DNA of 6,907 nt from Pseudomonadota bacterium (GTDB lineage: Bacteria; Pseudomonadota; Alphaproteobacteria; Acetobacterales; Acetobacteraceae), in assembly GCA_021826565.1 (NCBI GenBank), contig JAKAZJ010000102.1:1-6907 (forward strand), given 5' to 3'. Below are positions 1 to 6,008 of the stretch, piece by piece. Each line of letters starts with the position of its first letter. The first letter of the stretch is position 1. The position numbers and the translations under genes are program-made. The notes under the pieces were generated by a model, which ran no database searches, was not told where the DNA came from, and saw only the letters and a list, made by a program, of their open reading frames with translations.

Positions 1-1219
1 TCTGGCCCAGCCAGCCGATCCGCGCGCGCACCGCCGCGGCTGGCAAGGACGCCAGATCCGCCCCGCCCAGCAGCACCGCGCCGGCCTCGGGCGCGGCCAG
101 TTTCAGCGCCAGCGCGACCAGCGTGGACTTGCCCGCCCCCGATGGCCCCAGCAGCGCGACGCGCGCGCCGGCCGGGATGTCGAGGCTCAGCCCGTCGAAC
201 ACCGGCGGATGATCGGCCTGCCAGTGGAACCGCACGCCGCGGAACGCCAGCGCGGTGCCGGTCGGCATCGCCACCGGCCGCGCCGGGTCGGGGACCGAAG
301 GCGGTGCTTCGGCCGCCGCCAGCACCCGCGCCGCCGCCGCCGCGGCGTGCCCGGCCAGCGCCCCGGCGCGCGGCAAGCCGCCCGCGATCTCGAACGCCGC
401 CACCACCAGGAACACCGCCGCCACCGCCAGCGCCGGATGCGCCGTCGCAGACAGCAGCACGATCAGCACCCCGGCCTGGGCCGCCAGCAGCGCGCCCGCC
501 CCGGCCAGCGCGGTCCGCCCCGCCACCGCCCGTTGCGCCGCCAGCAGCGCCGCTTCGCGCGCCTGCACCGCGGCCAGCATCCGCCCCTCGGCGGCGAAGG
601 CGCGCACCTCACGCAGCCCGGTGAATGCGTCCAGGACCGCCACCCGCAGCCCCGCCGAGGCCCGCGCCAACCGCGCGCCGGATGCGGACGTGACCCGCGC
701 CGCCACCGCCGGCAGCGCGAACGCGGACAGCGCGAACAGCACGCCGACGCCCAGCGCCACCGCCGCGCCGACGCTCCACAGCAGCACCACCAGAACCGGC
801 AACAGCAGGCAGGCGCCCAGCAGCGGCACCAGGATGCGGAGATAGAGCCCGTCCAGCGCTTCGATATCGCCCACCAGGCGGGACAGGATGTCGCCGGCGC
901 GGCGGAACCCCAGGCCGCCGGCCGCGCCGCGTGCCACGCCGCGGAAGAACCACACGCGCAGATCCGCGAGCGCGCGGAACGTCGCCGCATGGGTCGTGAT
1001 GCGTTCCAGATATCGCCCCACCACGCGCACCGCGCCCAGGCCGCGCAGCAGCACCGGCGCCACCAGCACGCCGGCGGCCACCGCCAGGCCCACGGTCCGC
1101 CCCGCCATCGCCATCAGCGCCACCCCGGCCGCGAGCGCGATCAGCGACATGACCGCCCCGGCCACCAGCCACGGCAGCCGCCCGCGCCACAGCGCCAGGA
1201 TGCGGATCAAGGGCCTCAT
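1..1219 (-). CDS. cydC: CydC subunit of the CydDC ABC exporter (3' end cut by window edge)
   Basis: Partial gene: 406 codons are visible and the C-terminus lies beyond base 1. CydC pairs with CydD in an inner-membrane ABC exporter required to assemble cytochrome bd oxidase. It was described first as a cysteine/glutathione exporter and more recently as a haem transporter. A hydrophobic exporter domain covers roughly residues 15-290, with helices near 16-65, 130-172 and 240-290. The nucleotide-binding domain starts near 320, with Walker A GPSGAGKST at 358-366 and the Q-loop glutamine at 406, the last full codon. The stretch GRYLERITTHAATFR (68-82) closely matches the same region of E. coli CydC, including His77, which aligns with the E. 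coli His85 that I recall as a haem ligand. The ATG at 1219 overlaps the cydD stop as ATGA, which indicates translational coupling and fixes the start. The signature motif, Walker B and H-loop are not visible. CydC rather than another ABC exporter is supported by this motif and by the CydD partner. Confidence 0.92.
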   Translation of the reverse strand, partial: MRPLIRILALWRGRLPWLVAGAVMSLIALAAGVALMAMAGRTVGLAVAAGVLVAPVLLRGLGAVRVVGRYLERITTHAATFRALADLRVWFFRGVARGAAGGLGFRRAGDILSRLVGDIEALDGLYLRILVPLLGACLLLPVLVVLLWSVGAAVALGVGVLFALSAFALPAVAARVTSASGARLARASAGLRVAVLDAFTGLREVRAFAAEGRMLAAVQAREAALLAAQRAVAGRTALAGAGALLAAQAGVLIVLLSATAHPALAVAAVFLVVAAFEIAGGLPRAGALAGHAAAAAARVLAAAEAPPSVPDPARPVAMPTGTALAFRGVRFHWQADHPPVFDGLSLDIPAGARVALLGPSGAGKSTLVALALKLAAPEAGAVLLGGADLASLPAAAVRARIGWLGQ

Positions 1220-2913
1220 GCCACCACCCGCGCCGGCGGCGTCACCACCCGCCCGTCGCGCAGGTCCAGCCGCCGGCCCGGGAAGGCGTGCGCGGCGCTG
1301 GCATGGCTCGCCAGCACCACGGTCCGCCCGATCACCAGCCGGCGCAGGCTTTCCAGGATGTCGGCCTCGGTGGCCGGGTCCAGATGCGCCGTGGGTTCGT
1401 CCAGCAGCAGCAGCGGCGCGTCGCGCAGAAAGGCGCGCGCGATCGCCACGCGCTGCGCCTGGCCGCCGGACAGGCCGTATCCGCCCTCCCCGATCGGCGT
1501 GTCCAGGCCCAGCCGCAGGCGTTCCGCGAAGGCGGTGACTTTCGCCGCCCGTGCCGCCTCGGCCACTTCGGCGTCGGACGCTTCGGGGCGGGCAAAGCGG
1601 ATATTCTCGGCCATCGTGCCGGCGAACAGGACCGGGCGCTGGCCGATCCAGGCCACCAGCCCGGCATGGGCGGCCGGAACCAAATCCGCGATATCGGCGC
1701 CGTTGAAGGTGATCCGGCCTTCGGTCGGGCGCACGAATCCCAGCAGCAGATCGATCACGCTGGATTTCCCGGCGCCCGACGGGCCGGCCAGGATCAGCGT
1801 CTCCCCGGCGGCGATGCGCAGGTTCAGCCGGTCCAGCGCCTTGCCGCGCGCCGGGTCCCAGACCAGGGAGACGTCCTCGAACACCACCGTGATCCCGTCG
1901 GTCTCCACCTTGCGGACCTCGCGCGCCGGCGCCGGTATTGGGGCCGGCGGCAGATCGCGCAGCGCCTCCGCCGCGCCGGTCGCGTGCAGCCGGTCCTGAT
2001 AGGCCAGCGCGAAACTGCGCAGCGGGGCGAAGAACTCGGGCACCAGCAGCAGCACGAACAGCGCGGCGCGCGGATCGGTCAGGCGATGCGCCAGGATCAG
2101 CAGCCCGTAGCGTAGCGCCAGGGCCACCAGCGCCAGCGCCGCCGCCAGATCCAGAAACGCCGAGGACAGGAACGCGACCCGCAGCACCCGCATGGTGCGC
2201 GCCCGCAATTCGTCGGCTGCGGCGGCGAGCGCGGCCGCTTCCGCCTCCACCCGGCCATACAGCACGATGGTGGCGATCCCGCGCATCCGATCCAGGAATC
2301 GCGCCTGCAACCGCGCCATCGCCTGGAACTGCCGGCGCGCGGCCGCCGCCGCGCCGATCCCCGCCAGCGCCATCCCCACCGGCACCAGCAGCCCGGCGCC
2401 GACCAGCAGCAGCGCCGCGAACGGGTCCACCGCCAGCGCCGCCAGCGCGACCAGCGCCGGCCCCGCCACCGCCAGCGCGGAGGCCGGAATCCAGCGCGCG
2501 AACAGCCCGTCCAGCGCCTCCACCCGATCGACCACGATCGCGGTCAGTTCGCCCGAATGCGCCGCCCGCAGCGCCGCCGGCCCGACATGCAGCAGCCGCG
2601 CCAGAATATCGCTGCGCAGCCGCCGGCGTGACGCGGCTCCGGCGGCGAAGGCGGCGCGCTCGGCGGCCCAGCCCAGCACGGCGCGAAGCAGCGCGAACAG
2701 CGCGAAGCCGACCAGGGCCAGCACGTCGGCCCGATGCCGCGCGAGGGCGGTGGTCAGGGCCTCGGCAATACAGAACGCCTGGCCGACCGCGACCGCGACC
2801 GCGAGCAATCCCAGCAGCGTGGCCGGCCGCGCGGCGCGCGCGCCGACCCGGGTCTCGCGCCTGAGCCAGGCCTTGGCCGCTGCCTGCGGTCCGGGGCGGG
2901 CGCGGCGCGCCAT
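1216..2913 (-). CDS. cydD: CydD subunit of the CydDC ABC exporter
   Basis: A complete 565-residue protein, slightly shorter than E. coli CydD (588). It is the partner of CydC in the inner-membrane exporter that supports maturation of cytochrome bd. The transmembrane domain spans about 30-310. CydD-like signatures include FLDRMRGIATIVLYGRVEAE (206-225), AFLSSAFLDL (247-256) and PEFFAPLR (292-299). Tyr305 aligns with the tyrosine of the E. coli FYH segment. The nucleotide-binding domain is intact: Walker A GPSGAGKSS 377-385, Q-loop Gln425, signature LSGGQ 481-485, Walker B Asp505 followed by catalytic Glu506, and H-loop His537. The ATG at 2913 has AGAGG at 2918-2922, only 4 bases upstream. It is the first gene of the cydDC operon and overlaps cydC by 4 bases. 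It is divergent from pleD, with a 250-base shared control region. The match to CydD motifs is strong; a generic exporter is unlikely. Confidence 0.95.
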   Translation of the reverse strand: MARRARPGPQAAAKAWLRRETRVGARAARPATLLGLLAVAVAVGQAFCIAEALTTALARHRADVLALVGFALFALLRAVLGWAAERAAFAAGAASRRRLRSDILARLLHVGPAALRAAHSGELTAIVVDRVEALDGLFARWIPASALAVAGPALVALAALAVDPFAALLLVGAGLLVPVGMALAGIGAAAAARRQFQAMARLQARFLDRMRGIATIVLYGRVEAEAAALAAAADELRARTMRVLRVAFLSSAFLDLAAALALVALALRYGLLILAHRLTDPRAALFVLLLVPEFFAPLRSFALAYQDRLHATGAAEALRDLPPAPIPAPAREVRKVETDGITVVFEDVSLVWDPARGKALDRLNLRIAAGETLILAGPSGAGKSSVIDLLLGFVRPTEGRITFNGADIADLVPAAHAGLVAWIGQRPVLFAGTMAENIRFARPEASDAEVAEAARAAKVTAFAERLRLGLDTPIGEGGYGLSGGQAQRVAIARAFLRDAPLLLLDEPTAHLDPATEADILESLRRLVIGRTVVLASHASAAHAFPGRRLDLRDGRVVTPPARVVA

Positions 2914-2989
2914 TATGCCTCTGGTCCCGCGGGCGCGGGCGCAACGAAGGGGCGGCGGATGAGAAGGGACGAAGCGGACATGCGCGCCG

Positions 2990-3018
2990 GGTATAAAAGC
3001 CGCCCCGGTTGGGGACAG
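2990..3018 (-). promoter_or_regulatory. candidate cydDC promoter
   Basis: Read on the minus strand, there is a -35-like CTGTCC (3013-3018) and a -10-like TATACC (2990-2995) separated by 17 bases. They match the sigma-70 consensus at 3/6 and 4/6. The start would fall near 2983, leaving a leader of about 70 bases before the cydD ATG. It lies in the AT-richest part of the divergent region, which supports a promoter here, but the -35 element is weak. The motif assignment is inference. Confidence 0.35.
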
Positions 3019-3020
3019 CC

Positions 3021-3034
3021 TTGAACGGGTTAAA
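3021..3034. promoter_or_regulatory. FNR/CRP-family-like dyad upstream of cydD
   Basis: The sequence TTGAA-CGGG-TTAAA has the 5-4-5 architecture of FNR/Anr/FixK sites and agrees with TTGAT-N4-ATCAA at 7 of 10 positions. Its centre (3027.5) is about 44 bases upstream of the predicted cydD start, close to the usual activator position near -41. Genes for cytochrome bd and its assembly are common oxygen-responsive FNR-family targets, which fits, but the match is imperfect and the start site is only predicted. Confidence 0.3.
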
Positions 3035-3035
3035 C

Positions 3036-3049
3036 TTCTGTAATCAGAA
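3036..3049. repeat. perfect short inverted repeat in the cydD-pleD intergenic region
   Basis: TTCTG-TAAT-CAGAA has perfect 5-base arms around a 4-base spacer and lies two bases beyond the FNR-like dyad. It sits in a divergent promoter region and is AT-rich against a GC-rich background, so it could be an operator for cydDC, pleD or both. I do not recognise the motif as belonging to a named regulator. A 10-base dyad can also occur by chance. Confidence 0.35.
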
Positions 3050-3122
3050 ACTCCTTCGTCATCAACTGTGACATAGCTTCCCTGTGCGGTCCGGGCGCGC
3101 TAGCCTCGGCTGTTTGTTCACG

Positions 3123-3136
3123 GGCGCCCAAGCGCC
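3123..3136 (+). repeat. small hairpin in the pleD leader
   Basis: GGCGC-CCAA-GCGCC forms a perfect 5-base-pair stem with a 4-base loop, ending 27 bases before the pleD ATG and before the presumed ribosome-binding site. It could affect leader stability. At this GC content it may equally be chance. Confidence 0.25.
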
Positions 3137-3163
3137 AGCCTTTCCGGGGATTGGCTGCCATCG

Positions 3164-4558
3164 ATGACCGCCCGCATCCTGATCGTCGATGACATCCCCG
3201 CCAACACGCGGTTGTTGGAAGCCAAGCTGGCCGCGGAATATTTCCAGGTTGCCTCCGCCCGCGACGGCGCCGAGGCGCTGGAGGTCGCCAGCCACTGGCA
3301 GCCCGACCTGATCCTGCTGGACGTGATGATGCCCGGCATGGATGGATTCGAATGCTGCCGGCGCCTGAAGGAAGATCCCGCCACGCTGCACATCCCGGTG
3401 GTGATGGTCACCGCGCTGGGGGAGGCCGCGGAACGGGTGGTGGGTCTGGATGCCGGGGCCGACGATTTCCTCAGCAAGCCGGTGGAATACGGCACGCTCA
3501 TGAGCCGGGTGCGCAGCCTGATCCGCCTCAAGCGGCTGCTGGATGAATGGCGCGCGCGGGCCGAAACGGTCCGTGCCCTGGGCCTGACCACGCAACCGCT
3601 GCCGCCGCCCTCGGTCGCCGGCGCGCGCGTGCTGGTGATCGACGACTGGGATGGGGAAGCGGCCACGATCCGCGCCGCGCTGGCGGAGGAGGGCCTGGTC
3701 TCGCTTCGCGCCCGCGACGGGATCGAGGCGATGGCGTTGGCGTCGGCCAATCCGCTGGACCTGATCGTGCTCAGCCTGGGCATGACCGAGGAGGACCCGC
3801 TGGCGCTGGGCTCCGGCTTGCGCGCCGCGGATATCACGCATCACGTGCCGCAGCTTCTGATCGGCGACGTGGCGGAACGGGAGCGCCTGCATCGCGGCTT
3901 CGAACTCGGCGCCAATGACTGGCTGCTGTTGCCGCTGGACCCGCAGGAACTGCGCGCGCGGGCGCGCAACCAGATCCGTCGCAAACTCTATCAGGACCGG
4001 CTGCGCGCCGATCTGGGCGAGGCGATCGAGCTGGCGGTGACCGACCCGCTGACCGGCCTGTACAATCGCCGCTACCTGACCCGGCATCTGCACAACCTGA
4101 TGGATCAGACCCCGCCGCCGCATCTGGCGCTGATGCTGATCGACGTGGATTTCTTCAAGGCGGTCAACGACGCCTATGGCCACGCCGCCGGAGACCGGGT
4201 GCTGCGCGCCGTGTCCGAGGTGCTGCGCGGCAATATCCGCGCCTTCGACACGCTTTCCCGTTACGGCGGGGAGGAGTTCGTGGTCATCATGCCGGGCGCC
4301 GGGCCGGACCAGGCGGCGGCGGCGGCGGAGCGGTTGCGGCTGGCGGTCGCGGATCTGGCGCTGGCGCCCGTGCTGGGGGCAAGCGAAGCTACCCGCCCGC
4401 TCACGGTCAGCATCGGCATCGGCGTCTCCGGCCAGGACGCCGAGACGGCCGAGGAGCTGATCGCGGTGGCGGACGGCGCGCTTTATGCGGCGAAGCGGAA
4501 CGGGCGGAACCGGGTGGAACTGGCGCGCGATACGCTGGAGGCCGACCCCGCGGGCTGA
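3164..4558 (+). CDS. pleD: PleD-type response regulator diguanylate cyclase (REC-REC-GGEEF)
   Basis: 464 residues, close to Caulobacter PleD (454). It makes cyclic di-GMP from two GTP after phosphorylation, and in Alphaproteobacteria it drives polar development and the motile-to-sessile switch. REC1 (about 1-120) has acidic-pocket Asp9/Asp10, phospho-acceptor Asp53, Thr83 and Lys105. REC2 (about 153-275) is degenerate: Ser204 replaces the acceptor Asp and the Lys is replaced in LLLPLD (254-259), as expected for the PleD adaptor domain. The GGDEF domain (about 290-455) has active-site GGEEF at 368-372. The inhibitory I-site RxxD is Arg359-Asp362, the same numbering I recall for Caulobacter PleD. 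The ATG gives the typical MTARILIVDD family start. A GGGGA at 3147-3150 and next base is the only Shine-Dalgarno-like sequence, and it is somewhat far from the ATG. No divK gene precedes it in this window; cydDC is divergent upstream and rpmG convergent downstream. Confidence 0.96.
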   Translation: MTARILIVDDIPANTRLLEAKLAAEYFQVASARDGAEALEVASHWQPDLILLDVMMPGMDGFECCRRLKEDPATLHIPVVMVTALGEAAERVVGLDAGADDFLSKPVEYGTLMSRVRSLIRLKRLLDEWRARAETVRALGLTTQPLPPPSVAGARVLVIDDWDGEAATIRAALAEEGLVSLRARDGIEAMALASANPLDLIVLSLGMTEEDPLALGSGLRAADITHHVPQLLIGDVAERERLHRGFELGANDWLLLPLDPQELRARARNQIRRKLYQDRLRADLGEAIELAVTDPLTGLYNRRYLTRHLHNLMDQTPPPHLALMLIDVDFFKAVNDAYGHAAGDRVLRAVSEVLRGNIRAFDTLSRYGGEEFVVIMPGAGPDQAAAAAERLRLAVADLALAPVLGASEATRPLTVSIGIGVSGQDAETAEELIAVADGALYAAKRNGRNRVELARDTLEADPAG

Positions 4559-4560
4559 CC

Positions 4561-4585
4561 GCCGGCCCGCGCACCCGACGCCGGC
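4561..4585. terminator. possible weak bidirectional hairpin between convergent pleD and rpmG
   Basis: Two copies of the self-complementary hexamer GCCGGC (4561-4566 and 4580-4585) can pair across a 13-base loop in the 29-base gap between the convergent stops. There is no T-tract on either side, so it does not qualify as a standard intrinsic terminator. The call rests on position and stem only. Confidence 0.25.
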
Positions 4586-4587
4586 CG

Positions 4588-4755
4588 CTACTTGATCTTC
4601 GCTTCCTTGAACACGACGTGCTGACGCACCACTGGATCATATTTCTTCAGTTCCAGCTTGGTGGTTTGCGCGCGCGCGTTCTTCTTGGTCACGTAGAAAT
4701 ACCCGGTATCCGCACTGGAAACGAGCTTGATCTGAACGGTGTTCGACTTGGCCAT
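4588..4755 (-). CDS. rpmG: 50S ribosomal protein L33
   Basis: A 55-residue basic protein of the usual L33 length, beginning [18 protein letters not shown] and ending KEAKIK, and containing the family core [11 protein letters not shown] and [16 protein letters not shown]33 is a component of the large ribosomal subunit near the E site. It has no cysteines, so it is the zinc-independent (C-minus) type. The start at 4755 is set by the family N-terminus and by GAGGA at 4763-4767, 7 bases upstream. A good promoter lies at 4779-4807, so the gene is probably transcribed on its own with a very short leader. It converges on pleD with a 29-base gap. From memory, rpmG is found near pleD in several Alphaproteobacteria, so the neighbourhood may be ancestral. 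Confidence 0.97.
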   Translation of the reverse strand: MAKSNTVQIKLVSSADTGYFYVTKKNARAQTTKLELKKYDPVVRQHVVFKEAKIK

Positions 4756-4778
4756 GGTCTGATCCTCGGAAGCGGCGG

Positions 4779-4807
4779 AACATGCGTACCGAACCCGCTT
4801 GCGTCAA
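4779..4807 (-). promoter_or_regulatory. sigma-70-type promoter of rpmG
   Basis: On the minus strand, TTGACG (4802-4807) and CATGTT (4779-4784) are separated by exactly 17 bases. The -35 element matches consensus at 5/6 and the -10 at 3/6, which is common for strong alphaproteobacterial promoters. The predicted start near 4772 leaves about 17 bases that hold the GAGGA ribosome-binding site. Confidence 0.7.
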
Positions 4808-4854
4808 GCCTGCGGCGAGACGCATGTGGGGCGGGCCGGCACGTGGATGCCCGT

Positions 4855-4902
4855 CTGACGCCGGCCAGGCGCCCCGTCAGGGACGGTTTCGGCCCGCGTC
4901 AG
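4855..4902. repeat. 48-base nested inverted repeat between csp and rpmG (possible csp terminator or 3' stabilising structure)
   Basis: The outer arms 4855-4866 (CTGACGCCGGCC) and 4891-4902 (GGCCCGCGTCAG) are complementary at 11 of 12 positions. Inside them is a second, perfect hairpin, CCGTC-AGG-GACGG (4874-4886). On the csp strand the stem begins 14 bases after the csp stop, which fits a transcript 3' end. No T-tract follows, so it would have to act with Rho or as an RNA-stabilising or processing structure. It also lies just upstream of the rpmG promoter. Confidence 0.55.
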
Positions 4903-4916
4903 GCTGATGCGGCCGT

Positions 4917-5126
4917 CTAATCCCCGGTGGACAGCTCCACCGCGGCGGAGCGGCCGTTCTGCTGCTGCTCGACCTCGAACCCCAGCTTCTGCCCCTCGTT
5001 CAACGTCCGCAAACCGGCTTTCTGCACGGCGCTGATATGGACGAAGATGTCCTTGCCTCCGGTGTCCGGCGCAATGAAGCCGTACCCTTTGGTCGGATTG
5101 AACCACTTCACGGTGCCCCTGGGCAT
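4917..5126 (-). CDS. CspA-family cold-shock protein
   Basis: A 69-residue single cold-shock domain, a five-stranded OB fold that binds single-stranded nucleic acid and melts RNA structure in the cytoplasm. It begins MPRGTVKWFNPTKGYGFI. RNP1 is KGYGFI (13-18) and RNP2 is IFVHI (27-31), with the conserved aromatic residues Trp8, Phe9, Tyr15, Phe17, Phe28 and His30. The frame stays open upstream to 5237, but the family N-terminus places the start at 5126. AAGG at 5137-5140 gives a weak ribosome-binding site 10 bases upstream. It is flanked by GST upstream and rpmG downstream, all on the minus strand but with gaps of 161-163 bases, so it is probably its own unit. Whether it is cold-induced, constitutive or growth-phase regulated cannot be told from the protein, hence no specific csp letter. 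Confidence 0.95.
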   Translation of the reverse strand: MPRGTVKWFNPTKGYGFIAPDTGGKDIFVHISAVQKAGLRTLNEGQKLGFEVEQQQNGRSAAVELSTGD

Positions 5127-5236
5127 CGACGTGCTGCCTTTCTGCTTATGGAACACCGACCCAGACGGCGGCGTTCGCAGGTTTCCCCCGGCGGGCGCCC
5201 CCCATTCTGTGCGGAGCGGCTGACCCGTCAGAAGCA

Positions 5237-5265
5237 ACGATACGCCGTGAATGCCAATTTCGCAA
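5237..5265 (-). promoter_or_regulatory. candidate csp promoter with a leader of about 100 bases
   Basis: On the minus strand, TTGCGA (5260-5265) and TATCGT (5237-5242) are separated by 17 bases, each matching consensus at 4/6. The predicted start near 5230 would give a 5' leader of about 104 bases before the csp ATG, in line with the long leaders known for cspA-type mRNAs. The palindrome TGAC-CC-GTCA at 5221-5230 lies at the predicted start. Confidence 0.45.
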
Positions 5266-5289
5266 TGCTGCCGTGCTTGGCGCGGCCAG

Positions 5290-5916
5290 CTATTCCAGCG
5301 GGCGCGCGATATGCGCGCGATACGCCGGCCGGGCCAGCAGCCGATCGTACCAGGCGCGCAGCCCCGGCACCTCGGGGCGATCGAACGCCATGGTGAACCA
5401 GCGATGCGCGTGCACGCCCCAGGGGATATCCGCCAGGGTCAGATGCGCGCCGGCGATGTAGGGATGCCGGGTCAGTTGCGCGCCGATCAGCCCGAACGCC
5501 TTCGCCGTATCGGCCACACCCTGGGCGATCGCGGCGGCGTCGCGCTTCTCGGGCGGCGTGCGCACCAGACCCCAGAACACCACCGACATCGGCCGGTTCA
5601 GCTGCGTCTGCTGCGCATCCATCCACTGGTCGATCCGCGCCCGATCCATCGGGTTCTGCGGCCAGAGCGGGCTGTGCGCGGCGTGGGCGTGGCACAGATA
5701 GCGGCATATCGCGTTGCTCTCCCACAGGGTGAAATCATCTTCCTGCAGGGTCGGCACCAGGCCGGTTGGGTTCATGCCGCGATAATCCGGCGTGTCGGTC
5801 TGGCCGTATTTGCCGCCGACGTCGCGCCGGTCATACGGCAGGCCCAGTTCTTCCAGAGCCCAGATGACTTTCATCACGTTGCTGGATGTATCGCGGCCCC
5901 ACAGGATGCGCGCCAT
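5290..5916 (-). CDS. glutathione S-transferase family protein
   Basis: A 208-residue cytosolic GST, the normal length. It conjugates glutathione to electrophiles or has a related glutathione-dependent role; the substrate cannot be inferred. The N-terminal thioredoxin fold (about 1-80) has Ser11/Ser12 in the catalytic loop (GRDTSSNVMKV), the cis-proline Pro55 in GLVPTL and the glutathione gamma-glutamyl contact Glu66-Ser67 in LWESNAI. The helical C-terminal domain (about 88-205) has the N-capping box Thr160-Leu-Ala-Asp163 in LTLADIPWG. The frame is open far upstream, but the ATG at 5916 has GGAGG at 5925-5929 with 8-base spacing and gives the family N-terminus MARILWGRDTSSN. It follows the helicase gene on the same strand after a 92-base gap and precedes csp. 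I see no convincing own promoter, so it may be read with the helicase gene. Confidence 0.93.
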   Translation of the reverse strand: MARILWGRDTSSNVMKVIWALEELGLPYDRRDVGGKYGQTDTPDYRGMNPTGLVPTLQEDDFTLWESNAICRYLCHAHAAHSPLWPQNPMDRARIDQWMDAQQTQLNRPMSVVFWGLVRTPPEKRDAAAIAQGVADTAKAFGLIGAQLTRHPYIAGAHLTLADIPWGVHAHRWFTMAFDRPEVPGLRAWYDRLLARPAYRAHIARPLE

Positions 5917-5981
5917 CGCCTTGCCCTCCCGAACATACCGGCGGGAACCTATCAGGCAGCCCGACCGCGCGCGACTCCCGG

Positions 5982-5991
5982 GGACCGGTCC
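5982..5991. repeat. 10-base perfect palindrome upstream of the GST gene
   Basis: GGACCGGTCC is a perfect palindrome in the 92-base gap between the helicase stop and the GST start, 66 bases before the GST ATG. It could be part of a helicase 3' hairpin or an operator. Its small size and the local GC content make chance quite possible. Confidence 0.2.
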
Positions 5992-6008
5992 GGCAACATG
6001 CAAAGCGG

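Noticed and set aside
209..1999. Very long open frames on the plus strand opposite cydC and cydD (for example 209-1999 and 1938-2864)
   Set aside because: Their translations are Arg/Pro/Ala/Gln-rich low-complexity sequence with no domain, and they lie antisense to proteins with complete ABC transporter motifs. High GC removes stop codons from the shadow frames.
3003..3014. CCCC-GGTT-GGGG as a terminator hairpin
   Set aside because: A 4-base-pair stem in a divergent promoter region, overlapping the candidate cydD promoter; there is no gene end for it to serve.
3021..3046. TTGAAC (3021-3026) with TAATCA (3041-3046) as a pleD promoter
   Set aside because: The spacing is only 14 bases and the -10 matches consensus poorly (about 2/6).
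3062..4183. A 373-codon minus-strand open frame opposite pleD
   Set aside because: It is rich in Arg, Gln and His with no recognisable domain, and is fully antisense to the well-supported PleD frame.
5127..5237. A 37-residue N-terminal extension of the cold-shock protein
   Set aside because: CspA-family proteins begin at the MPRGTVKWF position; the extension has no family similarity and would cover the probable leader.
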